Assembly (NCBI GenBank): GCA_902562135.1
Contig: CACESE010000008.1
Span: 1-56,937 of the forward strand
Reading direction: 5' to 3'
DNA length: 56,937 bases
Origin: an uncultured SAR86 cluster bacterium
GTDB lineage: Bacteria; Pseudomonadota; Gammaproteobacteria; Magnimaribacterales; AG-339-G14
Position numbers and translations under genes: made by a program. The notes under the pieces were generated by a model. That model ran no database searches, was not told the DNA's origin, and saw only the letters and a list, made by a program, of their open reading frames with translations. Shown piece after piece: positions 55,875 to 56,937 of the stretch (position 1 is the first letter of the stretch; each line of letters starts with the position of its first letter).

Positions 55875-56638
55875 TCTAAAGATTCTTCTTGTCTTAAAGT
55901 TAAAACTTCATAACCGGAACTGGTTACTAAAATGGTATGTTCCCACTGTGCAGATAGACGCCCATCAATAGTTTCAACTGTCCAACCATCATTTTTTGAC
56001 AATTTAGTTTTGTGACTTCCAATATTTATCATTGGCTCAATCGTAAAGCACATTCCCTCCTTTAAGGTTAAGCCTGTATTTGGCATACCATAATGAAGTA
56101 CCTGTGGGTCTTCGTGAAATACTCTGCCAATTCCATGACCACAATAGTCTCGCACAACAGAATAGTGATTTTTTTCGGCTATTGATTGAATTTTATGTCC
56201 AATATCTCCGAGTCTAGCTCCAGGTTTTACAATTTTAATTGCCTCATACATACATCGCTGAGTAATATCTATTAATTTTCTCGCGTGAGGCTTTTCAGAA
56301 CCAACCATAAACATCTTGCTCGTATCTCCATGAAAACCGTCCTTAATTACTGTTACATCAATATTTAAGATGTCCCCATCTTTTAAAACCTTAGATTCAC
56401 TTGGAATTCCATGACAAACGACTTGATTTACGGAAGTACAGATAGACTTTGGAAAGCCCTTATAATTTAAAGGAGCTGGAATACATTTAAGATCCTCCGT
56501 TATGTATTCGTGACAAATCTTATCTAATTCGCCAGTAGAAATTCCTGGCTTAACAAATTCACTAATCATTTCAAGAGTTTCAGAAGCAAGTTTGCCTGCT
56601 AACCTCATTTTTTGTATTTCTTCAGAATTTTTTATCAT
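55871..56638 (-). CDS. map: Methionine aminopeptidase, type I
   Basis: Removes the N-terminal methionine of new proteins. The 255-residue pita-bread fold has all five metal ligands in order: D94, D105, H168, E201 and E233. The sequences around them are IDVTVIKDGFHGDTSKM, CGHGIGRVFHEDPQV, TIEPMINIG and QWEHTILV. It is the first gene of the minus-strand map-dapC-dapD group. It is divergent from carA, whereas in most gammaproteobacteria it is divergent from rpsB. Confidence 0.97.
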   Translation of the reverse strand: MIKNSEEIQKMRLAGKLASETLEMISEFVKPGISTGELDKICHEYITEDLKCIPAPLNYKGFPKSICTSVNQVVCHGIPSESKVLKDGDILNIDVTVIKDGFHGDTSKMFMVGSEKPHARKLIDITQRCMYEAIKIVKPGARLGDIGHKIQSIAEKNHYSVVRDYCGHGIGRVFHEDPQVLHYGMPNTGLTLKEGMCFTIEPMINIGSHKTKLSKNDGWTVETIDGRLSAQWEHTILVTSSGYEVLTLRQEESLE

Positions 56639-56656
56639 TTTCTTTTGATATATCCA

Positions 56657-56694
56657 TGGACTAAACGACTATATTTCATTATAGTCATTTTTTA
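56657..56694. promoter_or_regulatory. Overlapping map/carA promoters with a 7+7 palindrome
   Basis: A perfect inverted repeat with arms GACTATA (56667-56673) and TATAGTC (56680-56686) and a 6-base centre contains both likely -10 elements. On the minus strand TATAAT (56683-56678) serves map. On the plus strand TATAGT (56680-56685) serves carA, with TGGACT (56657-56662) as a -35 at 17 bases. Plus-strand transcription would start in or near the T run 56688-56693. A competing plus-strand pair is TTGATA (56645-56650) with TATATT (56670-56675), spacer 19. The palindrome may be an operator. Confidence 0.45.
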
Positions 56695-56781
56695 ATGCAA
56701 TCGGCATTAGTTGTAATTATCGCGATACCAAGATTTGATTCTTTGTCGCGATTTTTTTTAATTTTTAGCTTTGAAAAATAA
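56695..56781 (+). CDS. Putative carA leader peptide
   Basis: A 28-codon open frame starting ATG 56695 and ending TAA 56779-56781. The peptide begins MQSALVVIIAIPRFDSL and ends RFFLIFSFEK; its five Phe codons are partly the terminator's T run. The frame passes through the whole terminator hairpin and overlaps the first 11 bases of carA in another frame. This is the geometry of the E. coli pyrBI leader peptide: a ribosome following closely behind RNA polymerase would cover the hairpin and prevent termination. No Shine-Dalgarno is visible; the message may be leaderless. No family match is known to me. Confidence 0.5.
   Translation: MQSALVVIIAIPRFDSLSRFFLIFSFEK
56719..56759 (+). terminator. Intrinsic terminator/attenuator upstream of carA
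   Basis: Stem arms ATCGCGA (56719-56725) and TCGCGAT (56746-56752) pair perfectly and extend by a T-G and an A-T pair (56726/56745, 56727/56744). After a CC bulge, AAGA (56730-56733) pairs with TCTT (56740-56743) around a 6-base loop. Eight T residues follow directly at 56752-56759. It lies 11 bases before the carA TTG, so it must be read through to express carA. That position marks it as an attenuator, since no other plus-strand gene precedes it. Confidence 0.7.
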
Positions 56782-56937
56782 CCAAGTCACATTAGGAAAA
56801 CTTACTTTAAAAACTGGTGAAACTTTTTTTGGGGAAATCTTTGGTTCTACTGAACCTCAAGTTGGCGAAATAATTTTTAATACTTCAATGTCAGGTTATC
56901 AAGAAGTGATTACTGATTTATCTTACACAGATCAAAT
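56771..56937 (+). CDS. carA: Carbamoyl-phosphate synthase small subunit (5' part)
   Basis: Glutaminase subunit of carbamoyl-phosphate synthase, feeding both arginine and pyrimidine synthesis. Only 55 complete codons are in the window. They begin (TTG)KNNQVTLGKLTLKTGETFFG and continue with VGEIIFNTSMSGYQEVITD, the conserved CarA N-terminus. An in-frame TAA at 56759-56761 leaves TTG 56771 as the only usable start. No Shine-Dalgarno is present. Its start overlaps the end of the leader ORF, so translation may be coupled. The gene runs off the window end. Confidence 0.92.
   Translation, partial: MKNNQVTLGKLTLKTGETFFGEIFGSTEPQVGEIIFNTSMSGYQEVITDLSYTDQ

Noticed and set aside
1-56937. Insertion sequences, prophage, CRISPR arrays or defence islands
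   Set aside because: All gene-length frames belong to chromosomal families or small housekeeping-like proteins; no transposase, integrase, cas gene, spaced repeat array or att-like duplication was seen.

Overview
The window is 56.9 kb of an AT-rich, densely packed gammaproteobacterial chromosome. Three things place it. Gene order largely follows the Pseudomonas-type layout (spc/alpha ribosomal operon, uvrA|ssb, fabA-fabB, rplU-rpmA-obg-proB-rpsT, smpB-ssrA, bamE|fur-grpE-dnaK-dnaJ-dapB, rpsB-to-tilS, pepA-holC-valS, dapD-dapC-map|). It has gammaproteobacterial hallmarks (FabA with FabB, BamE, HolC, LptF/LptG). Genes are short, AT-rich and often overlapping. This fits a streamlined, probably marine, lineage such as SAR86-type bacteria; the clade is inferred from style and not proven. 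I see no insertion sequence, prophage, CRISPR array, rRNA or ordinary tRNA. The only RNA gene is tmRNA.

Layout. 1-4845: end of the spc/alpha operon (L30, L15, SecY, L36, S13, S11, S4, RpoA, L17). 4846-9881: uvrA and ssb divergent, then fabA-fabB on the minus strand. 9960-12563: rplU-rpmA-obgE-proB, converging on rpsT. 12628-15613: prlC, tmRNA and smpB, all minus strand. 15659-18050: an SNF-family sodium symporter and a steroid-5-alpha-reductase-like membrane protein, then bamE. 18087-22853: fur-grpE-dnaK-dnaJ-dapB. 23032-42057: one long same-strand run from rpsB-tsf-pyrH-frr through uppS-cdsA-dxr-rseP-bamA-skp-lpxD-fabZ-lpxA-lpxB-rnhB-dnaE-accA to tilS. 42047-49629: leuA, a probable divergent holD with rimI, an aldo/keto reductase, a GNAT protein, a membrane-tethered cold-shock-domain protein, valS and holC. 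49635-56638: pepA, lptF-lptG, an RDD membrane protein, dapD-dapC-map. 56639-56937: the map/carA divergent control region and the 5' end of carA.

The genes are mostly core machinery. They cover translation (ribosomal proteins, EF-Ts, RRF, ValRS, TilS, tmRNA/SmpB), replication and repair (DnaE, HolC, probable HolD, SSB, UvrA, RnhB), and envelope building (fatty acids, lipid A, undecaprenyl and isoprenoid precursors, BamA/BamE/Skp/RseP, LptFG). Lysine/diaminopimelate, proline and leucine steps, chaperones and iron control make up the rest.

The most interesting signals are regulatory or architectural. (1) carA is preceded by a 28-codon leader ORF that runs through an intrinsic terminator and overlaps the carA TTG start, resembling E. 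coli pyrBI-type UTP-sensing attenuation. (2) The rpsB leader can form a long-range helix and a hairpin whose loop is complementary to the rpsB Shine-Dalgarno region. (3) The junctions dapB|rpsB and map|carA look like a reciprocal rearrangement of the conserved neighbours dapB-carA and map|rpsB. (4) All seven convergent gene pairs abut or overlap. (5) DnaJ has lost part of its first zinc motif. (6) A 95-residue protein before rimI looks like a trimmed HolD. All base and residue positions were read by eye, and no database search or folding program was run.
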